Shown here: positions 15,271 to 23,914 of the stretch, piece after piece
How the letters are laid out: every line of letters begins with the position of its first letter
Numbering within the stretch: position 1 is the first letter of the stretch
DNA from: an uncultured Lachnospiraceae bacterium
Lineage (GTDB): Bacteria; Bacillota; Clostridia; Lachnospirales; Lachnospiraceae
Direction: 5' to 3'
Assembly: GCA_945787485.1 (NCBI GenBank)
Contig: CALZHV010000009.1
Location: 1-23,915 of the forward strand
Length of the DNA stretch: 23,915 nucleotides
Notes under the pieces: model-generated
What the model saw: the letters and a program-made list of their open reading frames with translations, nothing else
What the model was told of the DNA's origin: nothing
Databases searched by the model: none
Translations under genes and position numbers: made by a program

Positions 15271-18200
15271 TTTTATTTTCCTTAGCATATTGTGGTATTT
15301 TTGCAAGTCTTATTTCCATTAGTTCTTTTAAATCAATATTTCTTCTGCCACCCCAGAGTTCATCATCTATCAACACATTGTCATATACGCTTCTGTCGTA
15401 CTTGGAACAATATCTGATAAAAGCTTCAAACGGCATAGAAGCATCATGATATCTGTAAGCTGCCTCTTTTTCAAATTCGCCAAAATCATCCATAAAGTCT
15501 TTTATAAAATCAAGTGCACCCTTTTGCATAAGATTAACATTTTTTTCATATCCGGGTGCAGGTCCGATATCAAATATTGGATTTAGCTTTTCGTCATACC
15601 CTATACATGACGATGTAGCTTCAAGATATGAATACTCTCTTATCGATGATTCCATATATGGATTAAAATCAAAAAAAGTCTTTATTTTCATTCCTGAAAT
15701 CTTTTCATATCTGAAATGCTCTCTGCTGTCAGAATGGAAATAATAAATGTGGGGAACAATACCTGTCGAATGAATTATTGCCTCCGGTATTCTTCCACTG
15801 TATCCCATATCAAACAAAGCACAATTATCCGTTATTTTTGCATTTTCATTCTCAAGCATATATCCGGCAATACGTTTTTTTGCATTTTCATGTTTTGTTT
15901 CATCGTACAGATATTTTATAAATAAACTTATAAATCTTAAATATTCACTTTTTGTAAATATTAAATCATAATCGGAAAAACCATTTTCCTTCAACAAATT
16001 ATCAAGCTCATTTTCTTCAATATCCTTCATACAAAATGAAAGTCTTAAGAGGAGTTTATTAGGTGTCTGATAATTTAGATCCATCGGCAAATCATATAAA
16101 TCAAGTGCTGTATGTATCATCGCAGGTAATACTGCTATTCTTGATACATAAAGATATGATGCCTTTGGCAATTCCTTATACTGTGACAATAACTCATATG
16201 CCTTAAGCGGCAGATATCCATCCCTTGCCATAAATATGACATTATTAACTCCGTCTTCTTTCGCACATTTAATTATCCAGTTTACAAGGGAAAGAAGCTC
16301 CATACCAAGTGCTGCATATCCTATGAAATATGCATCTGCATTATAGTCTGATTTTTCTTCAAATTGTCTAAAGGGATCGTCAAAATATTTATTTGCAGCA
16401 AGCTGTCGCATAATACCGATTCCTACACTGTTTTGCGCTGCTTCCCAATTGGTAAGTTCGCCACATATTTTCTTAACCTGATTGCCGCATCCCTTATTTT
16501 CATACATATATCTTGCAGAAGGTAACCATACACTTTGACAACCGTTTTTAACTGCAAGCTCATAATCACTTTGTTCATTATCACCTATGTGTAGTATTTG
16601 TTCTGATTTTACACCAAGCTCAGTTACAATATATTTGTATAAATTACCGGTTACCTTTCTTAGTCCAAGTGTTGAAGACAAATACAATTTGTGCCATCCC
16701 TTGTATCCGCAATTATCTAATATTTTTGTAACTACAGCTTCTTCCAAATACATATCCGACGTCAATATAACTCTTTTTCCGGTTTTTATTGCCTCTTTAT
16801 AAAGCCTTTGTCCGGTTTTTCTAGGTTTACATAACTCGCATTCAAGTTCTGTCTCATAATTCTTCATCCTGTCAGCCACTGTTTTTTCAACGCCAAACAA
16901 ACTTGTTATAACATCATATATCTCGTCTAACGTAATATCTTCTTTTTTTATTTCACCCGATGTTATCATACGGCGAAGTACATTTTCAGCTTCCACTCTG
17001 ATTTTTCTAAAGCTTATTGCCGAAGCATTAAGCTGTTTAAAATATTTATCTAAAAGTTCAAACAAATCAGACGGAGAACCTATTGTTCTGACTATCAGCG
17101 TATCAAATATGTCAAAGCTTATGACACTTATCGTGCTGTCATTCATCTTCTTTATGATGCTATTAATACTATTATATTTTTGTTCGTCATTTGAACACAC
17201 CATAATTTGTCCGTTACCTACCAATCTCTGATATCTTTTTGACAATTCAGGTTTATCCATAATATATTGTCTGATGCCGTAGACAAGCCTTTGTTTTGGC
17301 GACAACAATTTCTTTCTAAGCTTTGTTACGCCATATTTATATGCCATGCTTTGGTCATCTTCTATTTCTTTAAGCTTACTGTTCGGGCACTCCCTCGGTT
17401 TTAAATTATAAGAAGCCTTTGTTTTGTCAAGCTTTTCAATATGCACATTATCTTTTATTTTATCTATGGCTTTTTCGCCCTTTTCAGTCATGGTTAGAAC
17501 AAGTGAAATACCTTTTTTATTATTAGTATCAACATCGAAATGGTAACATTTCCAAAAATCCGCAAGAATTATATCTGATTTATGAGCATTCGAAAATCTG
17601 CAACCATGGCATGATAATCTTTGCATTGACGACCTTAAAAAACAGAAAAAATATGAATCGTTCATGGCTGTTCTCCTGTATTTTTTTCCATTGTCAAAAT
17701 CTACAGCCATACAATATTGTCCCCATCCGTACTTTTTATCTCTAAAATTAAGTCTTTTTACTTTAGCATTATATTTTTCTTCCATGCCTTCAAGATAATT
17801 GGCAAGAACCTTCTGAGAAGCTACGGCACCGCATGTAAAATCAACTGTCAATAAATTATCATATTCCTTTTTCAAAAAAGATTTTAATCCTGCACATTGG
17901 CACGGAGTCCCGCAAAACAAAACTTTTCTGCTACTGTCTAATTGTTTTTTTACTTTTATAAAACCATTTCCTATGTAGCTTTCCACATATTTACTTGTAA
18001 GTAATTTGTCTAGATTGACATGGTCCGTATCAGTCAGGTATGCACTTTTTTCTTTTTCATCGTAGTAGCATCCAAACACAATACCGCCCTGCATCAAAAT
18101 ATTATTTGCAAGTGTATAAAATGCACCACCTGATGAGGATTTTTTTACTATTTCTTCATCGAGGTTATACACGGAATATGCGTTTATCGGATATATGCTT

Positions 18201-18412
18201 TCGTACTTTTCAATTCCGGTCTGTTCTACAAAATGAGTTGTGTTTTTATTCAAAACACACACATCATCGCATTTACCGCAGGATATGCACTTTTCTTTAT
18301 CGATGCACGGCATGATAAATCCGTATTCATCTGTTTTCACGGTTATCGCTCCAACCGGACAAATATTCAAGCATGCCATACAACCGGTACATTCTCTTTT
18401 TATTTCCAACAT
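15257..18412 (-). CDS. Fusion of two-cluster ferredoxin/FrhB-like domain with HAD-superfamily (COG5610-like) domain
   Basis: A 1051-aa protein. Residues 8-19 (CTGCMACLNICP) and 42-52 (CISCGKCDDVC) are two [4Fe-4S] motifs. Residues about 79-345 match the coenzyme F420 hydrogenase/dehydrogenase beta-subunit (FrhB) family found in polysaccharide loci: SSSGGAFYTLANNIL, FCGTPCQCAGLKSFL and CHGCRFSNAHKSDIILADFW. From about 428 a HAD phosphatase-like domain starts: FDIFDTL (433-439) with the two motif-I Asp, LTSDMY (550-555), and GDNEQSD (610-616). A 370-residue extension (about 680-1051) has VIFMARDGYLPLKAYELL and FDMGYSGRIPEA, as in COG5610 proteins. It is soluble. FrhB-like members of such loci are thought to be flavin-dependent redox enzymes acting on glycans; the substrate is unknown. 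It lies between a GT2 and the CDP-alcohol fusion. Confidence 0.85.
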   Translation of the reverse strand: MLEIKRECTGCMACLNICPVGAITVKTDEYGFIMPCIDKEKCISCGKCDDVCVLNKNTTHFVEQTGIEKYESIYPINAYSVYNLDEEIVKKSSSGGAFYTLANNILMQGGIVFGCYYDEKEKSAYLTDTDHVNLDKLLTSKYVESYIGNGFIKVKKQLDSSRKVLFCGTPCQCAGLKSFLKKEYDNLLTVDFTCGAVASQKVLANYLEGMEEKYNAKVKRLNFRDKKYGWGQYCMAVDFDNGKKYRRTAMNDSYFFCFLRSSMQRLSCHGCRFSNAHKSDIILADFWKCYHFDVDTNNKKGISLVLTMTEKGEKAIDKIKDNVHIEKLDKTKASYNLKPRECPNSKLKEIEDDQSMAYKYGVTKLRKKLLSPKQRLVYGIRQYIMDKPELSKRYQRLVGNGQIMVCSNDEQKYNSINSIIKKMNDSTISVISFDIFDTLIVRTIGSPSDLFELLDKYFKQLNASAISFRKIRVEAENVLRRMITSGEIKKEDITLDEIYDVITSLFGVEKTVADRMKNYETELECELCKPRKTGQRLYKEAIKTGKRVILTSDMYLEEAVVTKILDNCGYKGWHKLYLSSTLGLRKVTGNLYKYIVTELGVKSEQILHIGDNEQSDYELAVKNGCQSVWLPSARYMYENKGCGNQVKKICGELTNWEAAQNSVGIGIMRQLAANKYFDDPFRQFEEKSDYNADAYFIGYAALGMELLSLVNWIIKCAKEDGVNNVIFMARDGYLPLKAYELLSQYKELPKASYLYVSRIAVLPAMIHTALDLYDLPMDLNYQTPNKLLLRLSFCMKDIEENELDNLLKENGFSDYDLIFTKSEYLRFISLFIKYLYDETKHENAKKRIAGYMLENENAKITDNCALFDMGYSGRIPEAIIHSTGIVPHIYYFHSDSREHFRYEKISGMKIKTFFDFNPYMESSIREYSYLEATSSCIGYDEKLNPIFDIGPAPGYEKNVNLMQKGALDFIKDFMDDFGEFEKEAAYRYHDASMPFEAFIRYCSKYDRSVYDNVLIDDELWGGRRNIDLKELMEIRLAKIPQYAKENKNETN

Positions 18413-18435
18413 AGTTTTTCACTTTCGTAATTTTA

Positions 18436-19671
18436 TTAAAAGTTTATCTTTATTATTTTTTCAAATCCACTTTCACTAAGCATTTTTATATAGTCTTCCG
18501 AATAATACCTTGAAACGCTCAAAACAACACTTGTATTCCTGTCCTTTAATGAAGAAATCTCGTACACCGGAAAACCCTTGAAGCTGTTCTTGTTTTTTTG
18601 TTTTACCAAAACACCTTTTACAACAATATCAAGTGAAGCCATCATACTTATTGCTCTTTCGGCATACTGCCCGGTTGCGCATATATAAATTTCTTTAATA
18701 TCATTAAATTTATTTATATCCTGACCCAAAATGTCTTTTGTCTGACATTTTTCTATATTATCCAGCTTAATAATGTTAAAAATCTGTCTAACAGTTTCGT
18801 CAACGCAACCGCCATTTTGATTGTATATTTTTTCTTCTGAAATATTATATAACTGCCGGATACGTCCCAAAATATCTCTACGCCATTTTTTTACTGCTTT
18901 TTCAAATTCCGGGCTATTATACTTTTTGCTTAAAATATCATCAAGCTCTAAGGATTTTAAGAAGCTTTTTATATATCCTTCTATATTTCTGTCTGAAAAA
19001 TCTGCTGTCATCGTGGAATTTGCTCGAACTCTTCTTAAAAAATAAATATCATGTACAAATTTTATTCTGTCTGCCCTCGTTATGAGTTCATATATATATC
19101 CTACATCTTCATGTAAAATACCCTCTACAAACCTAAGTCCCGTGTTCTCAAGATATTCATGTTTTATCATAAATGTCGGAACGCTCAAAGAAAACACTTC
19201 ATTATCCATACAATAAACAAGTGCGTCTGCTCCATTCATCACAGCTGTGTCATCATACTTAATCATTTTCGCAGGCATCTTAACCTGAAGGCTTTTATCA
19301 TCCATAAACTGTAAGGTTTCAAACCCAACTACATCAAGATTATCCTGCTTACATATACGATAAAGCTTTGATAACGCACCTTCTTTTAATTTATCATCAG
19401 CATCAAGCATGTATATATATTCTCCGGTTGCATACTTATATGCCAGATTACGACCACAAGCCTGTCCCTTGTTTTTATCATGTGCAAACACACGTATTCG
19501 TGAATCTTTTTTTTCATATTCACGAAGCAAAAATAGTGTTTTATCCTCCGATGCATCGTCAACACATATTACTTCAAAATCATTTAAATCCTGCGTCAAA
19601 ACACTTTCGATACATTCACATATGTAATTTTCAACATTGTATGCCGGTATCAGCACAGAAATCTTTGGCAT
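18436..19671 (-). CDS. GT2-family glycosyltransferase with extra C-terminal nucleotide-binding-like domain
   Basis: A 411-aa protein. Residues 1-230 form a standard family-2 GT-A domain: ISVLIPAYNVENYICECIES, DDASED (38-43), the NKGQACGRN loop and YMLDADD with the metal-binding DxDD. HEDVGYIYELI is the acceptor-side motif. After a helical region the last ~90 residues (about 322-411) read KEIYICATGQYAERAISMMASLD, VKGVLV, FPVYEISSL and VVLSVSRYYSEDYIKML. This alternates strand-helix as in Rossmann-like, PglD-type N-terminal or sugar-epimerase-related domains. It starts two bases after the KdsB-like stop, with GGAG inside that gene's end as ribosome binding site. Sugar specificity is unknown. 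Confidence 0.85.
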   Translation of the reverse strand: MPKISVLIPAYNVENYICECIESVLTQDLNDFEVICVDDASEDKTLFLLREYEKKDSRIRVFAHDKNKGQACGRNLAYKYATGEYIYMLDADDKLKEGALSKLYRICKQDNLDVVGFETLQFMDDKSLQVKMPAKMIKYDDTAVMNGADALVYCMDNEVFSLSVPTFMIKHEYLENTGLRFVEGILHEDVGYIYELITRADRIKFVHDIYFLRRVRANSTMTADFSDRNIEGYIKSFLKSLELDDILSKKYNSPEFEKAVKKWRRDILGRIRQLYNISEEKIYNQNGGCVDETVRQIFNIIKLDNIEKCQTKDILGQDINKFNDIKEIYICATGQYAERAISMMASLDIVVKGVLVKQKNKNSFKGFPVYEISSLKDRNTSVVLSVSRYYSEDYIKMLSESGFEKIIKINF

Positions 19672-19673
19672 AA

Positions 19674-20408
19674 TTATTCTCCGTTTCTCTCATTTAATAT
19701 TGCTTCTACCTTTGCAATATCTTCTTTCAAGTCAACTCCTATGCTGCAGGAATTAACCGAAACAATTTTTATTCTGTATCCGTTTTCTAAAAATCTAAGC
19801 ATTTCTACATCCTCAATTGCTTCAAGATATCCACGTTGTGCATTTGAAAAAAACAATAATGCCTCTTTTGATAATCCATATAAACCAAGATGTCTTTTAT
19901 AATTTACCTTATCATCCTTTTTTGACTTTGGAATCGGGGCTCTCGAAAGATATAGCAAATCTCCGTTTGCTGTTGCCGCCACCTTTACTATCGATGGAGC
20001 ATTTACATCTTCCTTTTCACCTAAATCCGTCATTGAATTGATTACTTCCACTTCCGGATATTTCATTTTGTAGTCTATTATTGATTGTATCGTTTCAGGC
20101 TCAATGAGAGGTTCATCTCCCTGTATATTTACGTAGAAATCCGCATCGGTCATTTTTGCGACCTCTCCCAAACGGTCTGTTCCTGTTGGATGAGTATTTT
20201 TTGTCAGAACAACTTTGATATCATATTCCACGCATGTATCAAAAATAATTTTACTATCCGTTGCAACCATAACTTCATCAAAAGCCTTAACCTTTACTGC
20301 CTGATTATAAACATACCAAATCATTGGTTTTCCGTTTATCATGGCAACCGGTTTGCCCGGAAATCTTGATGATTGATATCTTGCCGGAATTACTCCTATA
20401 ATTTTCAT
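19674..20408 (-). CDS. KdsB-like CMP-ulosonate cytidylyltransferase (3-deoxy-manno-octulosonate cytidylyltransferase family)
   Basis: A 244-aa member of the CMP-KDO synthetase family, full length for KdsB. It shows the nucleotide loop GVIPARYQSSRFPGKP (5-20), NGKPMIWYVY (25-34), VATDSKII, HPTGTDRLGEVA (73-84), the metal-binding segment NIQGDEPLI (94-102), LSRAPIPKSK, RHLGLYG, and the C-terminal ENGYRIKIVSVNSCSIGVDLKEDI. The reaction is CTP plus a 3-deoxy-ulosonic acid to CMP-sugar plus PPi in the cytosol. In this position, 11 bases after a GT52-like gene (GGGGAG ribosome binding site), it probably supplies the CMP-sugar donor for that transferase. KDO is the usual substrate, but related ulosonic acids cannot be excluded. 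No kdsA or kdsD gene is present in the window. kdsB is the nearest family symbol, but I leave the field empty because the substrate is not certain. Confidence 0.87.
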   Translation of the reverse strand: MKIIGVIPARYQSSRFPGKPVAMINGKPMIWYVYNQAVKVKAFDEVMVATDSKIIFDTCVEYDIKVVLTKNTHPTGTDRLGEVAKMTDADFYVNIQGDEPLIEPETIQSIIDYKMKYPEVEVINSMTDLGEKEDVNAPSIVKVAATANGDLLYLSRAPIPKSKKDDKVNYKRHLGLYGLSKEALLFFSNAQRGYLEAIEDVEMLRFLENGYRIKIVSVNSCSIGVDLKEDIAKVEAILNERNGE

Positions 20409-20419
20409 CCTTACTCCCC

Positions 20420-21451
20420 TTATATTTCTTTTTGATATTTGGCTAAAAATTCAGCTCCAAGACATATTTTTTCTTTATCACACGTTATTCCGTTTATTGC
20501 AGACGAAGTAACGGTAATAGATTTTTTAACCTTAAATAAATCCGAAAAATTGAGTACCTCCATTGGTATATTTTTTTCAAGTACTATTACATTTTCAAAT
20601 ACTTCACTATAAGAAATTTTATCTCTTGGATGAGGTTTTATATATACATTGCCTCCGTCAGAAAACTGTTCAATAATGTCCTTATACATTTTAATCTGCG
20701 TATTTTCATATGGCAGCCTTTTTGTAACCCAAAAAGGCTCCGTAAGTATCAATATTCCCTTACCGTCAGACTCAAATTTTTGATCAGTACCGCTAAAAAA
20801 TGTTTTAAAAATCATTCTTTTTTGCTCTTCATCAAGCATTTTAAATAACTTTATTCTTTTAAACTCGCTGACTTTATCAGGCGGTATTTCAATACCTTCT
20901 TTTTCATTTACTTCTACAGCTTCACAATATTTCGAATATCCAAACGGGATAACACCTATCCCAAACATTTTTTTTAATCTAAACTTCACAGGATTATTGA
21001 ATATATACGCATAATTCAATCTGTTTTTTCTTATATTTTTGTATGAATTAAGGCTGTCTTCTATTAGAGTGTATTTGTGTTTTTTAATATTTAAATAAGT
21101 CCCGACATATCCCAGATCCCAATATACATATATTTTTGAATAATCTTTTTCAAAGTCTTTTTTATCAAATACCGCCTCGACATGCTTCTTTATTATTTTT
21201 CTTTGAGCAGATATAAAAGACGCATTTCGCATTGTATATGGATCTACTTTGATGTTATTATCGCATACAAATACTTTATCTACATAATCGCCCATATTAT
21301 TTTTTATGTAAACCGATAATTCATTCGCCGTCTCAACGCCATGTACTTCAAGTACTATATCTGTTGTGATTTTACTTGTACATGCCTTCATAAGAGTGAT
21401 TAGCACCTGGTAATACGATGAACAGCAATACAAATATTTTTCTTGCTTCAT
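20420..21451 (-). CDS. GT52/sialyltransferase-like CMP-sugar transferase
   Basis: A 343-aa protein; the start at 21451 is chosen because GGGAGG lies just before it and the ATG overlaps the previous stop (ATGA). It resembles the bacterial sialyltransferase group GT52 (related to GT38 and GT80). The N-terminal segment YLYCCSSYYQVLITLMKA is followed by the acid pair at TLIEDSLNSY (E131, D132), the histidine-proline motif YIKPHPRD (270-277) and TSSAIN (315-320). These are the three signature regions of bacterial sialyltransferases, although the first is E-D-S rather than the usual E-D-G. The enzyme would use a CMP-activated acidic sugar, and the KdsB-like gene directly downstream suggests that donor. 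It is peripheral or cytosolic. The acceptor is unknown. Confidence 0.72.
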   Translation of the reverse strand: MKQEKYLYCCSSYYQVLITLMKACTSKITTDIVLEVHGVETANELSVYIKNNMGDYVDKVFVCDNNIKVDPYTMRNASFISAQRKIIKKHVEAVFDKKDFEKDYSKIYVYWDLGYVGTYLNIKKHKYTLIEDSLNSYKNIRKNRLNYAYIFNNPVKFRLKKMFGIGVIPFGYSKYCEAVEVNEKEGIEIPPDKVSEFKRIKLFKMLDEEQKRMIFKTFFSGTDQKFESDGKGILILTEPFWVTKRLPYENTQIKMYKDIIEQFSDGGNVYIKPHPRDKISYSEVFENVIVLEKNIPMEVLNFSDLFKVKKSITVTSSAINGITCDKEKICLGAEFLAKYQKEI

Positions 21452-22395
21452 ACTTCCTCCCATAACCCAAAGCTTTCTATCAAATGGAAAATTGCAAGTC
21501 TTGATTCATTGTTTTTTATATCTTCTGAAAGAATTATTTTAGCATTATTTTCATCAAGCTTTTTCTTTGCAAGTCTGTATTTTTTTGTGGCATCCTTAAA
21601 AATCTTATATACATAAAATTTTACTGCCTTATTGTAGTCTTCGGAAGCTTCCTCATTACTTACGGCACTTATTGCTCTGTCGATTATTTTTATACATCCC
21701 TCGACATTTTTAATCGTTGGAGTGCCTGTCATTATTGACGACTCTCTGAATCTTCGTATAAATAATTCATCCTGAGTTACTCTTATCCTTTGCGCTACTT
21801 GCAAAACATCAAAAGTGAATATTTCATCCTCGTGCAACATCTGATTTTTATATCTTAAATTGTTATCTGTAAGGAATTGCCTTTTGTAAAAAAATCTTGG
21901 TTGCGATGGCATCCAGTCCCAAATATCCATCCACTTTACAAACAAGCTTTTGCCGTCAATCACATCCTCATACGTACCTTTAAAAATGCGTGGGTTTGTT
22001 TTAAATTTTAGTTCCAAATTTTTATTTTCATATATAAAGTCTGCTCCAAAAATCTGAACATCAAGATTTTCTTCATCTGCCCGCTTACATAATATTTCTA
22101 AAGCATCTTTTCTTATCATGTCATCAGAATCAAGGAAATAAATATATTTTCCCACAGCTTTATCCATTCCCACATTTCTTGTGGTCGCAAGTCCCTTATT
22201 TTCTTCGTTTTCAAGCAAAATGATCCGGTCGTCTTCTTTTTGTAGTTTTTTCACAATATCCCACGAACCATCCGTACCGGCATCGTGAATACATATTATC
22301 TCTATATCTTTAAGCGTCTGGTTCATTACGCTTTCCACACACTCTTTTACATATTTTTCTACATTGTATACCGGAATAATAACAGATACTTTCAT
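21448..22395 (-). CDS. GT2-family glycosyltransferase
   Basis: A 315-aa GT-A family-2 enzyme. The start is ATG 22395, one base after the flippase stop, with GGGGAG at normal spacing; a longer frame to 22491 lies inside the flippase gene and is not believed. It shows VSVIIPVYNVEKYVKECVES, NKGLATTRNVGMDKA and the DxDD motif YFLDSDDM. In place of the usual DDGSTDGS it has HDAGTDGS, so the first motif's first Asp is His. HEDEIFTFDVL supplies the acceptor-side and catalytic-base region. The protein is cytosolic and probably acts on the lipid-linked repeat unit before flipping. Its specificity is not visible. Confidence 0.85.
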   Translation of the reverse strand: MKVSVIIPVYNVEKYVKECVESVMNQTLKDIEIICIHDAGTDGSWDIVKKLQKEDDRIILLENEENKGLATTRNVGMDKAVGKYIYFLDSDDMIRKDALEILCKRADEENLDVQIFGADFIYENKNLELKFKTNPRIFKGTYEDVIDGKSLFVKWMDIWDWMPSQPRFFYKRQFLTDNNLRYKNQMLHEDEIFTFDVLQVAQRIRVTQDELFIRRFRESSIMTGTPTIKNVEGCIKIIDRAISAVSNEEASEDYNKAVKFYVYKIFKDATKKYRLAKKKLDENNAKIILSEDIKNNESRLAIFHLIESFGLWEEV

Positions 22396-22396
22396 T

Positions 22397-23914
22397 TTAT
22401 CTCCCCACTGCCGATAATATAAATTTCTTTCCGTCTTTAAATTCTTTTGTTTTAAAATAAATGAGGTAGTATAATACAGCCGGTAACACAATACAGACCA
22501 GACTCTTTAATATTAAGCCTCCCCATCCATCTATGCTGATTTTACATGTCACATAGTAAGTTACAATTGCTATAATTCCCGTAATTAAAGCATATCTTGA
22601 ATGCGACAAAATATATTTTAAAAAACCACCATCAGTGAAATATTTCTTATATAATATAACAGCTCCTCCCACAAAATTAAAAATAAAATACGAAATCAGC
22701 GTTGCAAGTATAATTCCGTATACTCCCATCATTTTAATAAAAATATAATTAAGCAAGAGATTGCTTACAGCCTCAGCAACAGACAGATATCTTGCCTGCC
22801 ACCATATACCGACCGATTCCGAATACAAAGTCCTTATATCAGCCATTTTTAATATATAAAAATAAATTCCAAACAAAATTGCAATATCAGCAGAAAACAT
22901 CATATCCATACCAACCCATATTTCCATAAAAGGCTGATACAGGCAAATAAGGCATATACAACACCAACCGCTTATAAGCATATACAAATAATTAATCAGC
23001 GACATATCTGTATGATTTTTCGCAACCGTCTCCATCGCAATACTGTTTCCAACACCACCTGCCATAGAAGTTTTAACAACGGCAAGAATCATAACAACAG
23101 CATCCATTACATAATAGTAATTTCCATAGATGGCAGTAATGCCAAGTCCGAGGAATGCAGAAATAAACATTGAGTCAAATGCGTTTCTTGAAAGTGTTGC
23201 TACCTTTCTAACCATCAGCCCCAAAACCTGTTTCTTTATTTCGAAATATTCGTCTTTTTCAAGTGTGCCTTCCTCATGATATTCCGGATAATATTTATTA
23301 CATTGGTATGCACAAAGCAGATTATAAATCACTGTTGAAATCGGTATTGTAATTGCATACATGTAAAAGCTTCTCGATAACCAGACACTTACTATCTGAG
23401 CCGCATACATTATAATCTGGGTAATGATATGCATTTTTCCAATCAAATCATCTCTTTGATAGGCAGTCATAAGAGCTTTTTTATTCGGAAACAAAAAGAA
23501 ATTTATGCCGGTATTGACAAGAAATATCAGATAAAGAATATAAATGTTTGTATCCTGTGGTACATCACCCTTAATAAGTTTTGACAAAAAAAACATTACC
23601 GAAAGTCCGACCGCACTGACAATAAGTCCGACATTAATATAAACCTTCGAATAAAACTTCAAAAGAGCATTTATTTTTTTTGTATCATTATCGGCAATCG
23701 GCTTGTACATGCTGTAAATTATCGCTGTCCCAAAGCCGAGTTCGACAAGATTAAGCATTTGGACAATAGAATAAAACAGACTCATTAAGCCAAGATATTC
23801 TGCCGCCATAAGATGAATTATCATAGTACGAACTATAAAAGGAAGCAATATACCTATTAGTCTGTCTATTTCACCTACAAAAATATTCCTTTTTGTATTT
23901 AATGTTCGCTCCAG
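22397..23914 (-). CDS. Wzx/oligosaccharide flippase (5' end outside window)
   Basis: A polytopic membrane protein of the polysaccharide transport (PST/Wzx, MOP superfamily) type, with about 12-14 hydrophobic helices. The frame stays open to the window edge and adds a convincing N-terminus (LERTLNTKRN, FVGEIDRLIGILLPFIVRTM) upstream of any internal start, so the true start lies at or beyond base 23915. Family markers are AAEYLGLMSLFYSIVQMLNL, ELGFGTAIIYSMYKPIADND near the N-terminus, and the VFLVNTGINFFL-like helices. It translocates undecaprenyl-linked repeat units across the membrane for polymerisation outside. It is first of the visible genes in the cluster; the priming transferase, polymerase and chain-length genes are not seen and may lie upstream. 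Confidence 0.88.
   Translation of the reverse strand: MERTLNTKRNIFVGEIDRLIGILLPFIVRTMIIHLMAAEYLGLMSLFYSIVQMLNLVELGFGTAIIYSMYKPIADNDTKKINALLKFYSKVYINVGLIVSAVGLSVMFFLSKLIKGDVPQDTNIYILYLIFLVNTGINFFLFPNKKALMTAYQRDDLIGKMHIITQIIMYAAQIVSVWLSRSFYMYAITIPISTVIYNLLCAYQCNKYYPEYHEEGTLEKDEYFEIKKQVLGLMVRKVATLSRNAFDSMFISAFLGLGITAIYGNYYYVMDAVVMILAVVKTSMAGGVGNSIAMETVAKNHTDMSLINYLYMLISGWCCICLICLYQPFMEIWVGMDMMFSADIAILFGIYFYILKMADIRTLYSESVGIWWQARYLSVAEAVSNLLLNYIFIKMMGVYGIILATLISYFIFNFVGGAVILYKKYFTDGGFLKYILSHSRYALITGIIAIVTYYVTCKISIDGWGGLILKSLVCIVLPAVLYYLIYFKTKEFKDGKKFILSAVGR

Noticed and set aside
15271..15306. An N-terminal extension of the three-domain fusion to 15306
   Set aside because: The ATG at 15270 has a better placed AAGGAAAAT site and the extension lies inside the upstream gene.
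20420..21451. Naming the GT52-like protein a true sialyltransferase
   Set aside because: There is no neuA, neuB or neuC in the window, and the adjacent cytidylyltransferase is KdsB-like rather than NeuA-like, so the donor is more likely a different CMP-ulosonate.
22396..22491. An N-terminal extension of the GT2 gene to 22491
   Set aside because: It would overlap the flippase gene by 95 bases; the ATG at 22395 has a proper GGGGAG site and gives a normal GT2 N-terminus.
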